A DNA stretch of 64,000 nt from Alloprevotella rava (GTDB lineage: Bacteria > Bacteroidota > Bacteroidia > Bacteroidales > Bacteroidaceae): contig NZ_JACICA010000005.1 of NCBI RefSeq assembly GCF_014195585.1, positions 62,001 to 126,000 of the forward strand. The letters run 5' to 3'. Each line of letters starts with the position of its first letter. Position 1 is the first letter of the stretch. Both the position numbers and the translations under genes were made by a program. The notes under the pieces are model-generated. The model was given only the letters and a program-made list of their open reading frames with translations. It was not told the origin of the DNA and searched no databases. Positions 18,831 to 27,193 of the stretch are shown piece after piece.

Positions 18831-19319
18831 TTCTCTCTGCTGTTTAATGTATTAGCTTATTTCTCAAAGTAAAGTCCGAGCGGATTAACTTTTCAGCGAT
18901 GCGAATTTACGAAATAGATTTTGAAAATTATTGTTTTGGACAACTTTTTTATTATGCTAATTTTTTAATACACTAATAATCAATAATATAATTTTTATTT
19001 TGGAAAACTTTTCTATTTTTTGAACCGACAAGAATTTTCCAAAATAAAAACCAAGGATAATTCTAAAGTATTCTTTTATTCCCATTTCCAACATCTCTAT
19101 AAGCCCCCTCCGGCAGGCTCTTTGGACACTTTTTCCTCCCCCCTTTCGCTCATCAGTCTGAGCTTTCTTTTCTCGTTTTCTATTATTTTATTGTATCTTC
19201 GCGCCCATATAAAAATATATAGGCCTATAATTTCAGGACAACTTCTTAATTTCCTCCGCAAGTGGCGCAGGACGGGCCAGATGAACAAATAATTATTTCT
19301 TACATAACAACCACACTAA
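18831..19319. other. 489-base A/T-rich divergent intergenic region between nrdD and M60 protease
   Basis: No gene is visible. It holds a 16-bp perfect inverted repeat (arms 18992-19007 and 19035-19050, core TTTTATTTTGGAAAA), and a near-copy of its core, TTTTGGACAACTTTTTT, at about 18935. Toward the M60 gene there is a -7-like TATCTTCG (19194-19201) without a clear -33 box. Confidence 0.6.
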
Positions 19320-22300
19320 ATGAAACATTTCTTTCTAACACTCCTGTCCATCATACTGGCGCTGAGCGTTGGCACTACTGCCCATGCTCAGACGGGCGAG
19401 GCATTGGTCAAGCAGTACTTGCAATCGGGCGGCGTGTTCCGCATCGCGAGCAATCGCACGGCAAACCATGTGATGCAGGAGCACAACGGCGCAGCGAGAA
19501 CAGCTCCACTCTCCACGACGGACTACTCCCAAGCGTGGGTGCTCCGCAAGTCGGGCAATGGTTTCTACATCCAAAATGCGGCCACGGGCCACTACCTCAA
19601 GGAAAAAGACCACCCAACGCCACTCGCCCTTACGAACGACGGCACTCTGTTCTACATCAAATACCGCGCAAACAACACGGGCAACAGCACCTTTGTCACC
19701 ATCAGCACCAAAGCCGACTTCTCCGACAAATCTTGCCTACACGACGATGAGCAGCACAATGTAGTGAAATGGTATGCAGGAGCTTCGCAGGACAACACGC
19801 CGTCCGACTGGACTTTGCAACCTGCCACGGATCTCAATGAGGCTACCATCGTGGGCAACCTCAATCCTGGCTACGTGCCAACGCCGACGGCGAATACTTA
19901 CTACTACCTCGTGAACAAAAGCTACCCCGACCGCGTGATGACAGAGGCCGTGGGCACATCGACCGTTGCAGCAAAGGCGGTGCAGGCCAACAACTTCGCG
20001 CAGATTTGGCAGCTCACCTCAAAAGGCGGAAACAACTATACTCTCACCAATGTCTTGACTGGTAAGCGCGTCAATCATGTAGGAGGACTGTCGCAAGAAT
20101 ATACCACCTCGACCAATGGAGGTGTTTTCACGCTGGCTAAGTTCAACGACAAATGGACTGCCACCTACACACTGGCCGATAAGGGTACCACGCGAGGCCT
20201 CCACTGTTCAGAATCACAGGGCTATTCCGTTGTGGGCTGGCACACCAACGCCGACGCCACAGGATGGTACTTCAAAACGGCTACCGTTGATCCTTCCGCT
20301 CTGGCTGCCGCACAGGCTGAATACCAGTCGCTGAACAATCTGCAAACAAATACCGCGGCTTACACCACAAAATTGGCGAAGTATTTCACCGATGGTTCGT
20401 GCTCCGAACTCAAAGCTCCCTACTCCACCATGTCTGCCGCCAATCTGACAACAGCGCTGACGGCCGATGGCTTCCCCGAAACCATTCGTCAGATGGTTCT
20501 CAAAGTGAGAAACAACAGTTGGGAGGTCTACAAGGCTGGTTGGGACAAAACGGAGAAAACCTTCCGTGTGGGCACTTACAAGCCCTATAGCTATGGTGGC
20601 TACGATGGCTGGGCTAAAATCCTAAAACTGGACTACAGATTGGGCCAACTGACAAACCCCACGGGTATCAGCGTGAAAGAGTACGACGTCTTGCAGGTCT
20701 ATGTCGGTAGCATACCGACCGGACAGAAAGTGAAGCTCGAAATCGTGGGCGAAGGCTCAGCCACGGGTACACAGATAGGACTTAAAGAAGGCTACAACGT
20801 GATCTCTTCACCAGCAGAAGGCACCGTCTTTGTCAACTACGATGTGAACAATATCATCAATCAGAACACTTTCACGCCGCTCAGCACTTACGCCCCCGTT
20901 AAAGTACACATCGAGGGCGGCACAGTAAACGGCTACTTCGACCTGACCCGTGGCGACAACGATACGGATTGGGCTAATTTGCAGCAATATCTGCTCAAAG
21001 GCAGCAGCGTCTTAGACCTCAAGACGGAACAACTCATCTTCCACATGAACAAAGACCGCGTGACGAGCGCTTGCCCTACGGAGATGAAGAAACTCCTTAC
21101 TGCCTGGAACACGCTCATCGACTGGGAGCGCGAGATGATGGGACTGGAGGAATACAAAGACTATTTTAATAGTATGCTCACTTGTACGAGTATCAACAGC
21201 AGCTATATGTTTGCCACCAACTACGGCACGTACTACGAGAAGAGTACGTTGAACACCATCATGAATGCTAACCAAATGACCACCAGTGGTGGTGCACTGT
21301 GGGGCCCGGCCCATGAAAACGGCCACATCCACCAGAAGCTCATCAACATGATTGGCCAAACGGAAATTTCCACCAATCTCTTCTCCAACATTGCCGTATT
21401 CCGCCAAGGTCACAACACGAGTCGCGCAACATCAACTGCCACAACGCTGAAGAACATGGCCAATGGCGTGTTCTGGAACGACCGCGGCCTCTGGGAACGT
21501 GTCCATCTCTACTATCAGCTCTATCTCTTCTTCCACGCCACAGGTAAGGACACATCCTTCTATCCGAACCTCTTCAAGGCTTTCCGCAAAGGTCCTGAGC
21601 TCAATCAGCGTGCCGAAACTTTCGTGCCGGCTACGGAGGATTATCTGCGCTTCTATGAAACGGTATGTAAGGTCAGCGGCTACGACATGACGGAGTTCTT
21701 CCAAGCCTACGGATTCTTTGAGATTCCGACGATGCAAGAGTACACACTGAATGGTACCACACAGAAGGCCTACCATGTGGGGGACTACTCCAACTACTAC
21801 ATCACGATCACGCAGCAGATGATTGACGAATCCAAAGCGCGCGTAAAGGCGATGAACCTCACCAAGAACGGCGGCAACGCTGCCTTTATCGAGGACCGCA
21901 TCACTGCCCCCTTGGCCACGTACGAAGGCCACCTGCCGGGCGAACTGAAAACGGCATTCAGCGACGAAGAGGAGAACCTCATCGGCAAGCATGGCGATGT
22001 GGGTCAGTACACCAGCTTCGACCAACCCTGCTCTGCCTACGAGTTCACCACATCAGTCACCGATCCCAGAGCTGTCCAGGCTGTGGGCACGGGCGCAGTA
22101 GGCTTCAAAGTCTACGACAAAGACGGCAACCTCGTTTTCATGGCTAACACCAACAAATTCACGCTGCCGGAGAGCCTCGTAGGTCAGCCCTACACCATCA
22201 AGGCAGCCCAGGGCAACGGCGAAGATGTGCTCATGACGAAGGGCGAAGACCGCAGCACCATCACTTGGAACGTGGTGGACAATAAGAACAATATCCTCCA

Positions 22301-23849
22301 CACGTTCACCACTAACGACCTCACAAAGGGCTCTACTGTGACGACCTATCCCGCGGATATGCAGGCCTACACAAAACGCTTTGTAAACTACATTCCTGCA
22401 ACGCCCAACGTGGTGGCTAATGGTCATACAACGGTCTCGGTGAGATACAATTTCACAGGTCCTTTCCAGCCGAGCACTACAACCGATTTGCACTACTACC
22501 ACCTGAAGGTGCGCGATGGCTACATCAACTACACGACGAAAGCTCCCTACCTGCTCACCCCTGCCCCAAGTGCTACGAACAACAGTCAATGGGCGTTCAT
22601 CGGTAACCCCTTCGAGGGCTTCCGCATCCTCAACGCGGCAACGGGTACGCAGCAGTTCCTCACCTTCGGCACTACCTACAACGGCGGCAACCCTGTTATG
22701 GGCACTGCGGAAGACTGCTGGGAAATCATCGCCAACCAGAACGACGCTTCCGGCAAAAGCTTTAGCATCAAGGTGAAGGACAAAAACTGCTATTTCAACA
22801 AGTACGCCAACGAGGGCTACTTGAAATATTGGCAAGCATCGGCAAACGATGATACCGGCTCTAATGTCACTGTCGAGGCTGCTTCAGCTGCCGAGGAATT
22901 CAACGGTTATTTCCGTCTGAAGAACAGCCAGAGTAATAGATATATTGCGTTGGGCGCTGACGGCAACTTCTCCGCAACGAGCAACAGACCCTTTATGAAC
23001 CCCTCCAATGTCTTCTTACTCGAACAGAATACGGATGGCACCATCCGCATGAGTCATGGCAACCGCTATGTGGCTAACAACACGTTCAAGGCCACAGATG
23101 CGCAGGAACAGGCCTATCCCATCCTCCTGCTTCGCACAAGCGCCAACACCTATGCCATTTATGCCAAGGACGGCCACGGTTTGGGCAACAGCTATTGGCA
23201 GAACAGCAGTGCAAGCGGAGCAAGTCTCAGCTTCCAAACGGGAGATGCTGGTGGTTCGAAATGGAAACTCGAACCAGCCACTACGCTCATCCTCCCGCTC
23301 ATCCCCTTCGAGAATGCGGCTTACAGTACGGCGTACATGCCTTTTGCCTACACCGTGGACAACGGCGTAACGGCCAACATCATCAGCCTTGCAGGCAGCA
23401 CGGCCAAGACTACGGCCATCACCACCGTCCCAGCTCACACGGGCGTTCTGCTTATCAGTCCGTCGGACGAAGTCACCATGGCCACGCTCAACATCGTTGC
23501 TCCAGCTCCGGAACTCACGCAGACCAATGTTTTGACAGGTACTTACACGCCGCAACTGGCTGATGGTTCGCAATACACCTTTAGCGCTGGTCCGGACCAA
23601 GTTCGTCGCTTAGGCTTCTACATCTACACTGCTGGTGCGCCGCTCAATCCTTACCGCGCCTACATCTCTGCCGCTTCTGCCTCTGGCGTTCGCGCTTTCC
23701 TCCTCGACCCACAGACGCTCACGGGCATCACATCTGCCACCGAGGACAACACGCAGAAGGACATCTACGACCTCCAGGGTCGCCGTCTCGACAAGGTGAG
23801 CCGTCCTGGCCTCTACATTGTGAATGGTCAGAAGCAACTGAAACGCTAA
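19320..23849 (+). CDS. Secreted M60-family (enhancin-like) metalloprotease
   Basis: 1,509-residue exported zinc protease; M60 enzymes of gut bacteria cleave mucin-type glycoproteins. Signal peptide MKHFFLTLLSIILALSVGTTAHAQ. Two ricin-like carbohydrate-binding modules appear at about 30-165 and 180-320 (patterns such as FYIQNAATGHYL). The M60 domain spans about 380-830 with the zinc motif HENGH (H665-E666-H669) and a downstream glutamate region. Further ricin-like repeats lie at about 1060-1330. The C-terminal tail ending IYDLQGRRLDKVSRPGLYIV resembles the sorting/anchor tails on many Prevotella secreted proteins. A strong terminator follows. The family is clear; mucin as substrate is an inference. 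Confidence 0.88.
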   Translation: MKHFFLTLLSIILALSVGTTAHAQTGEALVKQYLQSGGVFRIASNRTANHVMQEHNGAARTAPLSTTDYSQAWVLRKSGNGFYIQNAATGHYLKEKDHPTPLALTNDGTLFYIKYRANNTGNSTFVTISTKADFSDKSCLHDDEQHNVVKWYAGASQDNTPSDWTLQPATDLNEATIVGNLNPGYVPTPTANTYYYLVNKSYPDRVMTEAVGTSTVAAKAVQANNFAQIWQLTSKGGNNYTLTNVLTGKRVNHVGGLSQEYTTSTNGGVFTLAKFNDKWTATYTLADKGTTRGLHCSESQGYSVVGWHTNADATGWYFKTATVDPSALAAAQAEYQSLNNLQTNTAAYTTKLAKYFTDGSCSELKAPYSTMSAANLTTALTADGFPETIRQMVLKVRNNSWEVYKAGWDKTEKTFRVGTYKPYSYGGYDGWAKILKLDYRLGQLTNPTGISVKEYDVLQVYVGSIPTGQKVKLEIVGEGSATGTQIGLKEGYNVISSPAEGTVFVNYDVNNIINQNTFTPLSTYAPVKVHIEGGTVNGYFDLTRGDNDTDWANLQQYLLKGSSVLDLKTEQLIFHMNKDRVTSACPTEMKKLLTAWNTLIDWEREMMGLEEYKDYFNSMLTCTSINSSYMFATNYGTYYEKSTLNTIMNANQMTTSGGALWGPAHENGHIHQKLINMIGQTEISTNLFSNIAVFRQGHNTSRATSTATTLKNMANGVFWNDRGLWERVHLYYQLYLFFHATGKDTSFYPNLFKAFRKGPELNQRAETFVPATEDYLRFYETVCKVSGYDMTEFFQAYGFFEIPTMQEYTLNGTTQKAYHVGDYSNYYITITQQMIDESKARVKAMNLTKNGGNAAFIEDRITAPLATYEGHLPGELKTAFSDEEENLIGKHGDVGQYTSFDQPCSAYEFTTSVTDPRAVQAVGTGAVGFKVYDKDGNLVFMANTNKFTLPESLVGQPYTIKAAQGNGEDVLMTKGEDRSTITWNVVDNKNNILHTFTTNDLTKGSTVTTYPADMQAYTKRFVNYIPATPNVVANGHTTVSVRYNFTGPFQPSTTTDLHYYHLKVRDGYINYTTKAPYLLTPAPSATNNSQWAFIGNPFEGFRILNAATGTQQFLTFGTTYNGGNPVMGTAEDCWEIIANQNDASGKSFSIKVKDKNCYFNKYANEGYLKYWQASANDDTGSNVTVEAASAAEEFNGYFRLKNSQSNRYIALGADGNFSATSNRPFMNPSNVFLLEQNTDGTIRMSHGNRYVANNTFKATDAQEQAYPILLLRTSANTYAIYAKDGHGLGNSYWQNSSASGASLSFQTGDAGGSKWKLEPATTLILPLIPFENAAYSTAYMPFAYTVDNGVTANIISLAGSTAKTTAITTVPAHTGVLLISPSDEVTMATLNIVAPAPELTQTNVLTGTYTPQLADGSQYTFSAGPDQVRRLGFYIYTAGAPLNPYRAYISAASASGVRAFLLDPQTLTGITSATEDNTQKDIYDLQGRRLDKVSRPGLYIVNGQKQLKR

Positions 23850-23906
23850 AGTCTCCATCTCGTCCTTTCCCAAAAGGGAGAGGCACATAAAAACGCTTAT
23901 AACAAC

Positions 23907-23950
23907 AGCAGCCACGCAAATTCAAAACATTGCGTGGCTGCTGCTTTTTT
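23907..23950 (+). terminator. Intrinsic terminator of the M60 protease gene
   Basis: Perfect 13-bp stem AGCAGCCACGCAA / TTGCGTGGCTGCT with a 10-base loop, followed by GCTTTTTTC. Confidence 0.92.
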
Positions 23951-23974
23951 CAAATCCTCCCCTCACAAAGAAAT

Positions 23975-24004
23975 TTTGAAAATAGCCACTTTTCCGTACC
24001 TTTG
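23975..24004 (+). promoter_or_regulatory. Promoter of the TPR-protein gene
   Basis: TTTG (23975-23978), 18-base spacer, TACCTTTG (23997-24004), about 30 bases before the start codon. Confidence 0.65.
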
Positions 24005-24033
24005 TCCCAACAACCCCCAAAACTGCAAACATC

Positions 24034-25827
24034 ATGAAACAGCGCACACACATTTTTCTTTTGCTGTATCTCTCCCTGCTCTGCCTCCCAGCCATGGCGC
24101 AGCATGATATTGAACCAGTTTCCATAGTCCCTGATAAATTCATCGCTATCGACTCCATCGAGCAATGCGAACCGGAAAAACAAATCTCCAGCGATAGCCT
24201 ACGCCTGCGGGTAGCAGAAAATCCACAAAACGACGAAGCGTGGCTCGATTTGGCCAATGCCTATATCAATGAATCTGCCGACTCCGCGCTCATCACTGAG
24301 GCTCTACTGAAGAGCATTTCCCTTACCCCCGATTCTGAACAGCAGAAGATAGAGGAGGCAGCATGGTATGCCCACTACTTCCTTACGGGAACGAAGTCTT
24401 CCTTAGTCTTAGAACAAGCTTTGCAACGCCTACCGCTCAACGTAATCATACGCAGTTATTTGGCTGCGGCTCGCTTTTCCAACCAAGACTACGACCTCGC
24501 CGAACAGCTCGATTCCATCAACTACGCCTATATTCTCCATCATCGCTCGGATGATTTCGTGGATGCACTAAGAGGGGCGGCCAATCGCGTGGCAGAACAT
24601 GTTTCGGAGAGGACGATAGATGCGGCCACCTGCTTTTATCGCGCGTTGCAACGCCGCAAACTTCTCAATGCAATCATCCCAAATTCAGAAGAGGCAGCAC
24701 TTCTGGGAACGGCCTATCTCCAATTTGCGCCCTACGCCAACGACTTCTATGCGGCAGAAAATGAAGCGCGTCAACGAGCCGGACAGCAAACAGAGGATTT
24801 CACCACAGCACTTGTTGATTCGGCGCTTACGCAATTCCTTTTCAACGATACGATAGACATCGTCGATGCTTCCGCCTATTTTTTCAGCCAATGGAATAAT
24901 TTCGACAGCCGTGTACAAAAGATCGCCGAAGAATGCTTTATATACTACACCGATAAGTATCCCTTGATGTTCAAATGGTTTCTGTTGGAGGGCTTCGTTC
25001 TTCAAGAGCTCCACAACTATACACAGGCGTCGCGCTATCTATCAAAGGCTTACTATCTCTGTCCTACGGGCAAAATAGCCAGTCAGGCGGCTTTCAACTA
25101 CTACTTGGACAATCAGCAAAAAAAAGCCATAGAGTTTACAATGAAAGCCATTGCCCACTTGAAACACGATGGCTACGAACGCTTCAAAATGTATCAGTTT
25201 TTGAGCAACCTCTACGGCGACATGGGCAACTACCGCGCAGCGATTGCTGCCCTCAATAAAGCCTTGAAAATAGAGAGCGACTATGTCAACATCACTATGT
25301 TGACTACGGCATATTACCAACGCGCCATTTTCCGCGTCTACCAAGGGCATGGCCGCAATAAGAAACTCAACACACAGGCCTTGGCCGACTTGCGCGAAAC
25401 CTTCCTGCATGGCCATGAAATCTACAATGCCCACCGCATTCTTTTATGGTACGGATGGCTGCTCGACCAGCCCCACAACCCTCTCCCTACCGATTCCGTC
25501 AGCCGGCTGCTCCAAGACAGTTGCCGCATCTGGGCTTGCTCTCCCGAAGGCGACATGATCGCCACCCAAATCCTCGCCCGCCATTTTTGGGGCGATTCAG
25601 CCCTCGCCCGTCAAGAGATGGACACCCTCATCAGCGAGCAGCCTACCTACCTCGACCTCGGTGAAGCTGCCTGCTTCTATGCACTCCAAGGCGACACAAA
25701 AAAAGCTGAAGAAATTCTCCAGCAAGCCATCGAAGATAAATGGATTTCTAAAACTGCCGTCCAGCATCATCCCTGGCTAAAATCGCTCAAAACATCCGTC
25801 TCTTCCTCACATCGTCATAAGCGCTAA
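24034..25827 (+). CDS. Exported tetratricopeptide-repeat protein
   Basis: 597 residues with a signal peptide (MKQRTHIFLLLYLSLLCLPAMAQ). The rest is helical, with TPR-like pairs, for example NDEAWLDLANAYINESADSA (about 67-86), FKMYQFLSNLYGDMGNYRAA followed by IAALNKALKIESDY (about 385-420), and QGDTKKAEEILQQAIEDKW near the C-terminus. It probably acts as a periplasmic scaffold for protein-protein contacts. No catalytic domain is visible. It is monocistronic: its own promoter is upstream and family A and B repeats follow 17 bases after the stop. The partner is unknown; its position after the M60 protease suggests nothing specific. Confidence 0.7.
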   Translation: MKQRTHIFLLLYLSLLCLPAMAQHDIEPVSIVPDKFIAIDSIEQCEPEKQISSDSLRLRVAENPQNDEAWLDLANAYINESADSALITEALLKSISLTPDSEQQKIEEAAWYAHYFLTGTKSSLVLEQALQRLPLNVIIRSYLAAARFSNQDYDLAEQLDSINYAYILHHRSDDFVDALRGAANRVAEHVSERTIDAATCFYRALQRRKLLNAIIPNSEEAALLGTAYLQFAPYANDFYAAENEARQRAGQQTEDFTTALVDSALTQFLFNDTIDIVDASAYFFSQWNNFDSRVQKIAEECFIYYTDKYPLMFKWFLLEGFVLQELHNYTQASRYLSKAYYLCPTGKIASQAAFNYYLDNQQKKAIEFTMKAIAHLKHDGYERFKMYQFLSNLYGDMGNYRAAIAALNKALKIESDYVNITMLTTAYYQRAIFRVYQGHGRNKKLNTQALADLRETFLHGHEIYNAHRILLWYGWLLDQPHNPLPTDSVSRLLQDSCRIWACSPEGDMIATQILARHFWGDSALARQEMDTLISEQPTYLDLGEAACFYALQGDTKKAEEILQQAIEDKWISKTAVQHHPWLKSLKTSVSSSHRHKR

Positions 25828-25843
25828 AAGCCTCCGTAAATAT

Positions 25844-25914
25844 CCTTATTGCGTCAGCTGACGCAATAAGGAAGCCAACTGACGCAATAAGGATGTCTGC
25901 CGACAGCCTTATTG
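25844..25914. repeat. Family A repeat module, copy 3 (contains a perfect 28-bp palindrome)
   Basis: The first 28 bases (25844-25871) form a perfect palindrome with arms CCTTATTGCGTCAG / CTGACGCAATAAGG. The full module has boxes R, F, F, R (F = CAATAAGG, R = CCTTATTG) and three cores. Confidence 0.95.
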
Positions 25915-25948
25915 TATTTTGGAGGACAAGTCAGAGGCATCAGAGAAA

Positions 25949-25991
25949 TCGGACTTCTCCGATCGGTCCGATTGGTCCGACCAGTCCGATT
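25949..25991. repeat. Family B array beside copy 3 of family A
   Basis: Units CGGACTTCT, CGGTCCGATT, GGTCCGACCAGTCCGATT, located between the TPR gene and the tRNA terminator. Confidence 0.8.
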
Positions 25992-26020
25992 CCTCAAGCA
26001 ACTGCTGCTTTTTTTAGGCA

Positions 26021-26054
26021 ACAAAAAAAAGTCGCCATCTTTCGATGACGACTT
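26021..26054 (-). terminator. Intrinsic terminator of tRNA-Pro
   Basis: Minus-strand stem AAGTCGTCATC / GATGGCGACTT (one mismatch) with a 4-base loop, followed by a run of eight or nine T, just 3' of the tRNA. Confidence 0.88.
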
Positions 26055-26068
26055 CCTATTTTCTTCAG

Positions 26069-26143
26069 TCGGGGTGACTGGATTCGAACCAGCGACCACA
26101 CGCCCCCCAGACGCGTACTCTAACCGGGCTGAGCTACACCCCG
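26069..26143 (-). tRNA. tRNA-Pro (anticodon GGG)
   Basis: 75-base cloverleaf on the minus strand: acceptor CGGGGTG pairs with CACCCCG; D arm GCTC...GAGT; anticodon stem CGCGT/GCGTG with loop CTGGGGG giving anticodon GGG; T arm CTGG-TTCGAAT-CCAG; discriminator A, no encoded CCA. It has its own promoter and terminator. Confidence 0.96.
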
Positions 26144-26193
26144 AAGAAATAGCTTGCGGAACTTATATAGGGGATAGTTCCTTTTAGCGAGTG

Positions 26194-26224
26194 CAAAAGT
26201 ACCATAAAGAATGGTACGAACAAA
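26194..26224 (-). promoter_or_regulatory. Promoter of tRNA-Pro with inverted repeat in spacer
   Basis: TTTG (26221-26224), 19-base spacer, TACTTTTG (26194-26201). The spacer holds GTACCAT-AAAGA-ATGGTAC, a perfect 7-bp inverted repeat that could be an operator or chance. Confidence 0.8.
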
Positions 26225-26296
26225 ATAAAAATTCAACTTTTTTCCATAAAACCGCTTTTTTCGCCTAACTTCGCCCCTACACATATCTTTATTCTC

Positions 26297-27178
26297 ATGG
26301 TCAAGATAGAAAACAAACACCTCATCGCTACCTTTTCGGAACAGGGCGCAGAGACAACAAGTTTGAGAGATGCCCAGTCGGGGCGAGAATACATTTGGCA
26401 GGGCGACCCCACTTTTTGGGGTGGTCACAGCCCCATCCTTTTCCCCATCACAGGCGGCCTTTGGAACGGAGAAAGCCGCATTGGCGACCGTGCCTACAAC
26501 ATTCCGAAGCATGGTTTTGCCAAGAAAATGACATGGCAGGTGGGAGAACAAACGGCAGAGAGCGTGACATTCTTCCTCGAAGATACGGAGGTCACGCGAG
26601 AGGTATTCCCCTATGCGTTTCGCCTCGAAGTGTGTTACCGCCTCGATGGGCGCACACTGAAAGCCGACTTTAAGGTAAAAAATAAGGGCACAGAACCTAT
26701 GTTTTTCCAAGTGGGAGGACATCCGGGACTGAATCTGCCGGACTATAAGGCGGACGGTGGCGTTAGTGGCTATATCCGTTTCACGGGTGAGGCCGACCAT
26801 CTGCTCCGCGCAGGCGAACAAGGTTGCATCATCATGGACGGAACAACGCCGGCCCACTACCCCATTCCGCTAACGGAAGAAGGCCTCGTGCCGGTGTGCG
26901 TAGACACTTTCAGCAACGAAGCCCTTATCTTGGAGCGTCAGGTGGAGGCTGCCACGCTGCTCGACATGGAGAAGCGTCCCGTAGCCACTGTACGCAGTAC
27001 GGCTCCCGTCTGGCTTTTCTGGTCGCCACAAGGCATCCACAGTCCGTTTGTCTGCTTCGAACCGTGGTACGGCCTACCCGATTTACAGGGATTCAGCGGC
27101 CCTATCGCGGAACGTGCCTTCATCCAGCAGGCCGAAGGCGGAACGACATGGACAGGAGGGTATGAGGTAGAAGTATAA
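26297..27178 (+). CDS. Aldose 1-epimerase (GalM)-family protein, LacX-like
   Basis: 293-residue mutarotase-like sugar isomerase. Beta-sandwich fold segments and active-site motifs are visible: NIPKHGFAKKMTW (first conserved His region, about 72-84), FQVGGHPGLNLP (second His), and a C-terminal HSPFVCFEPWYGLPD with the conserved E/W segment. The overall pattern fits the LacX branch, with the catalytic role usually assigned to the His pair and a late Glu. It is divergent from tRNA-Pro and followed after 15 bases by the convergent end of menCE. TAACTTCG at 26266-26273 may be a variant -7 box. The sugar substrate is not deducible. Confidence 0.88.
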   Translation: MVKIENKHLIATFSEQGAETTSLRDAQSGREYIWQGDPTFWGGHSPILFPITGGLWNGESRIGDRAYNIPKHGFAKKMTWQVGEQTAESVTFFLEDTEVTREVFPYAFRLEVCYRLDGRTLKADFKVKNKGTEPMFFQVGGHPGLNLPDYKADGGVSGYIRFTGEADHLLRAGEQGCIIMDGTTPAHYPIPLTEEGLVPVCVDTFSNEALILERQVEAATLLDMEKRPVATVRSTAPVWLFWSPQGIHSPFVCFEPWYGLPDLQGFSGPIAERAFIQQAEGGTTWTGGYEVEV

Positions 27179-27193
27179 AAGAGAAATTGCTCA

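Noticed and set aside
26069-26143. Integration site at tRNA-Pro
   Set aside because: No integrase or duplicated tRNA 3' end is present in the window; the neighbouring genes are ordinary chromosomal ones.
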